Source of the DNA: CAYYEF01 sp964470825
GTDB lineage: Bacteria; Patescibacteriota; Minisyncoccia; Phycocordibacterales; JAACPR01
Assembly (NCBI GenBank): GCA_964470825.1
Contig: CAYYEF010000012.1
Coordinates: forward strand, 1-15,782
Reading direction: 5' to 3'
DNA length: 15,782 bases
Positions 14,482-15,782 of this stretch are shown here, in pieces. The notes beneath the pieces were generated by a model. It saw nothing but the letters and a program-made list of their open reading frames with translations, had not been told where the DNA came from and did not search any database. The position numbers and the translations under genes were made by a program. Within the stretch, counting starts at the first letter, position 1. Each line of letters opens with the position of its first letter.

Positions 14482-15516
14482 ATGGCAGATAAAAAAGCTC
14501 CTTCACCATCTGAGGATGGACACACAACTTCATATAAAATACTTTCTTATATTTTTCTATTAATAGTTTTAAGTGGTTTTATTACTAAATTCGGTTTAGA
14601 TAGTTATTTTGATAGTGTAAATTCAAAACTAGAATCACAAAGTGTTTTTAATGATACTGAAAATAATAGAGACAAAAATAATTCTTCTTTTAGTTTCAGT
14701 GATTTTTTTGCTAAAGGTGATATTTCTCTTGGTAAAAATATTGTTAATAAAAAAGATGTAGAAGTTAGAAATGAACCCGCAGGTCAATTGCTCGGTCTTC
14801 AGAATAAAGCTGAAAAAGCAAAAGTTTTAGAAGGTCCAGTAATTAAAAATAGAATTGATTGGTGGAGAGTTGATTATAAAAACGCGCCAGACGGTTGGAT
14901 TAAAGGTTCTGATGTTACGGCGTATGTGACTTGGTTTAATATTTTAAATTTTTTTCCTTGGTTATTTAATAGCCTTCAAAAGATTTTAATACTAATTGGC
15001 ATATTGGCTCTAGTTTTAATTATTTGGGTAAAAATTAAATTTTCTAATTTAAAAACATTAAATAAAAAGAAAGAAGATTTAAAGAAAGAGCAAAATAATT
15101 TGCTATCAAATAATATTTCGAAAAATATTTCTGAAAAAGAAGATTTAATTTTACCAATACCAGGTTTGCCAATTGGCGAAGCACCCGCTATAGAGGATGT
15201 TTCTAATCGTCGCTGGAAAAATATACAAACTCTCATTCATTCTCACAACTTAAATGATTGGCGCCAGGCAATTATTGAAGCAGATATTATGCTTGATGAG
15301 ATGCTTGATAAAATGGGATATCACGGAGATTCTATTGGAGACAAATTAAAACAAATTGAACCTAGTGATTTTTTAACTTTGAATCAGGCTTGGGAAGCTC
15401 ATAAAGTTAGAAATAACATTGCACACAAGGGAGGAAATTATATTTTAAGTAAAGATGAAGCAGAGAGGGTAATTTTATTATATTCAGAAGTTTTTAAAGA
15501 GTTCTATTATATTTAA
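14482..15516 (+). CDS. Two-TM protein with external SH3 domain and a HEPN-like C-terminal domain
   Basis: The 344-residue protein starts with a hydrophilic stretch, a membrane segment at about residues 18-38, a Ser/Asn-rich linker, and a bacterial SH3-like domain at about 85-148 (NKKDVEVRNEP...AKVLEGPVIKNRIDWWRVDY...GWIKGSDVTAYV). A second membrane segment follows at about 165-189, then a Lys-rich linker and a helical domain at about 235-344. The latter carries RWKNIQTLIHSHNLNDWRQAII and WEAHKVRNNIAH, in which R310-x4-H315 has the form of the catalytic motif of HEPN domains. By topology the SH3 domain is outside and the helical domain inside. I regard it as a recurrent family of Parcubacteria-like genomes but know no function. 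A weak TAAAAT (14473-14478) precedes the ATG without a Shine-Dalgarno sequence. Confidence 0.72.
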   Translation: MADKKAPSPSEDGHTTSYKILSYIFLLIVLSGFITKFGLDSYFDSVNSKLESQSVFNDTENNRDKNNSSFSFSDFFAKGDISLGKNIVNKKDVEVRNEPAGQLLGLQNKAEKAKVLEGPVIKNRIDWWRVDYKNAPDGWIKGSDVTAYVTWFNILNFFPWLFNSLQKILILIGILALVLIIWVKIKFSNLKTLNKKKEDLKKEQNNLLSNNISKNISEKEDLILPIPGLPIGEAPAIEDVSNRRWKNIQTLIHSHNLNDWRQAIIEADIMLDEMLDKMGYHGDSIGDKLKQIEPSDFLTLNQAWEAHKVRNNIAHKGGNYILSKDEAERVILLYSEVFKEFYYI

Positions 15517-15519
15517 AGC

Positions 15520-15548
15520 TTGATAAAAATAAAAAACGGTGTTAATAT
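15520..15548 (+). promoter_or_regulatory. Promoter of the initiator tRNA gene
   Basis: TTGATA (15520-15525) and TAATAT (15543-15548) are spaced by 17 bases, with TGT before the -10 (extended -10). Transcription would begin about 3 bases before the tRNA, near 15555. Confidence 0.6.
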
Positions 15549-15557
15549 CACAGTCAT

Positions 15558-15628
15558 AGCGGAGTAGAGGAGAAGTACCTCGGAAGGCTCATAACCTTCA
15601 GACTCCGGTGCAATTCCGGACTCCGCAA
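15558..15628 (+). tRNA. Initiator tRNA-fMet (CAU), structurally reduced
   Basis: The 71-nt cloverleaf has acceptor GCGGAG/CTCCGC (positions 2-7/66-71) with A1 opposite A72 unpaired, D stem GAGG/CCTC with an A11-U24 pair, anticodon stem GAAGG/CCTTC with loop CTCATAA (anticodon CAT at 15590-15592), a 4-nt variable loop, and T stem TCCGG/CCGGA. The unpaired 1-72 and the A11-U24 pair are initiator identity marks that separate it from tRNA-Met elongator and tRNA-Ile2. Departures are: anticodon stem G30-C40 and G31-C39 with A29-U41 instead of three G-C pairs; a seven-base D loop AGAAGTA with no GG pair; T loop TGCAATT with G at 55. CCA is not encoded. Confidence 0.88.
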
Positions 15629-15636
15629 CACGCTAT

Positions 15637-15677
15637 AAAATTGCTCGCTTCTGTCGTTTGGTGGGGCGGGCAATTTT
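15637..15677 (+). terminator. Terminator hairpin after the initiator tRNA
   Basis: Twelve pairs join AAAATTGCTCGC (15637-15648) and GCGGGCAATTTT (15666-15677), with one T-G, around a 17-nt loop. Only four Ts follow in the 3' arm, so termination may be partial or the hairpin may protect the 3' end before processing. Confidence 0.6.
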
Positions 15678-15679
15678 GC

Positions 15680-15708
15680 TTGAAAAATAATGATTAAAAT
15701 ATTATAGT
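15680..15708 (+). promoter_or_regulatory. Promoter of the second tRNA gene
   Basis: TTGAAA (15680-15685) and TATAGT (15703-15708) are 17 bases apart, near consensus. The start would be at about 15715, nine bases before the tRNA. Confidence 0.7.
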
Positions 15709-15723
15709 ATCTAAACCTCATAT

Positions 15724-15782
15724 GTCGGGGTAGCTCAGTCGGTAGAGCACAGGACTCATAAGCCTGGGGTCGTGGGTTCGAT
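15724..15782 (+). tRNA. tRNA with CAU anticodon, elongator type (3' end outside window)
   Basis: GTCGGGG (1-7), TA, D arm GCTC-AGTCGGTA-GAGC with normal G18-G19, A26, anticodon arm CAGGA-CTCATAA-GCCTG, variable GGGTC, T stem GTGGG and the start of a normal TTCGAT T loop. The window ends inside the T arm. The anticodon is CAT (15757-15759). The C11-G24 pair and the normal D loop mark it as an elongator type: tRNA-Met or tRNA-Ile2 (lysidine-34). The missing acceptor 3' half prevents the choice. Positions 31 and 39 (A and G) do not pair. Confidence 0.85.

Noticed and set aside
1..15782. Insertion sequences, transposases or prophage genes
   Set aside because: No transposase or phage motif is seen; apart from the 40-bp tandem repeat and short protein-coding repeats there are no terminal inverted repeats.

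Overview
The window is AT-rich DNA that most resembles a Candidate Phyla Radiation (Patescibacteria, probably Parcubacteria-like) chromosome. The signs are compact genes almost all on one strand, a SecA with the nucleotide-binding-domain insertion I associate with this group, a MYG1-family protein, short prepilins next to one PilD, membrane proteins of otherwise unknown family, and an almost complete lack of Shine-Dalgarno sequences. No internal TGA codons occur, so the UGA=Gly code of Gracilibacteria/Absconditabacteria is not supported. The phylum assignment is inference.

Layout. 1-1356 is the 3' part of a membrane O-antigen-ligase-like protein with C-terminal TPR repeats. 1357-1986 is a 630-base region without a recognisable gene, but it is rich in structure: two promoter-hairpin-terminator units that look like small RNAs with mutually complementary segments, then very AT-rich DNA with an exact 40-bp tandem repeat, each copy carrying a perfect consensus DnaA box. 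It is followed by a 37-residue histone-H1-like Lys/Ala/Pro peptide gene (1987-2100) and its terminator. 2194-6836 holds secA, a secreted/membrane bactofilin-like protein and a MYG1-family hydrolase, closely spaced.

6941-10655 is a type IV pilus module: a major-type pilin with its own promoter and terminator, a prepilin peptidase that looks leaderless, and four minor pilins/pseudopilins resembling GspH, GspJ, GspI and PilX/GspK. The products fit together: PilD would process the pilin and minor pilins, and the minor pilins would form the tip/priming complex. The assembly ATPase and platform protein are not in the window.

10674-15516 carries ligA, gatC, gatA and a two-TM SH3 protein whose C-terminus has an R-x4-H motif like HEPN domains. 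GatC and GatA belong to the tRNA-dependent amidotransferase; gatB is elsewhere. 15558-15782 has two CAU tRNAs, a structurally reduced initiator tRNA and a truncated elongator-type tRNA, each with its own recognisable promoter.

The best candidate for something undescribed is 1357-1986: two small structured RNAs with reciprocal complementarity beside DnaA-box repeats and a basic nucleoid-type peptide. It could be a replication-control or DnaA-responsive locus. That interpretation is inference; the structures, repeats and motifs are directly visible.
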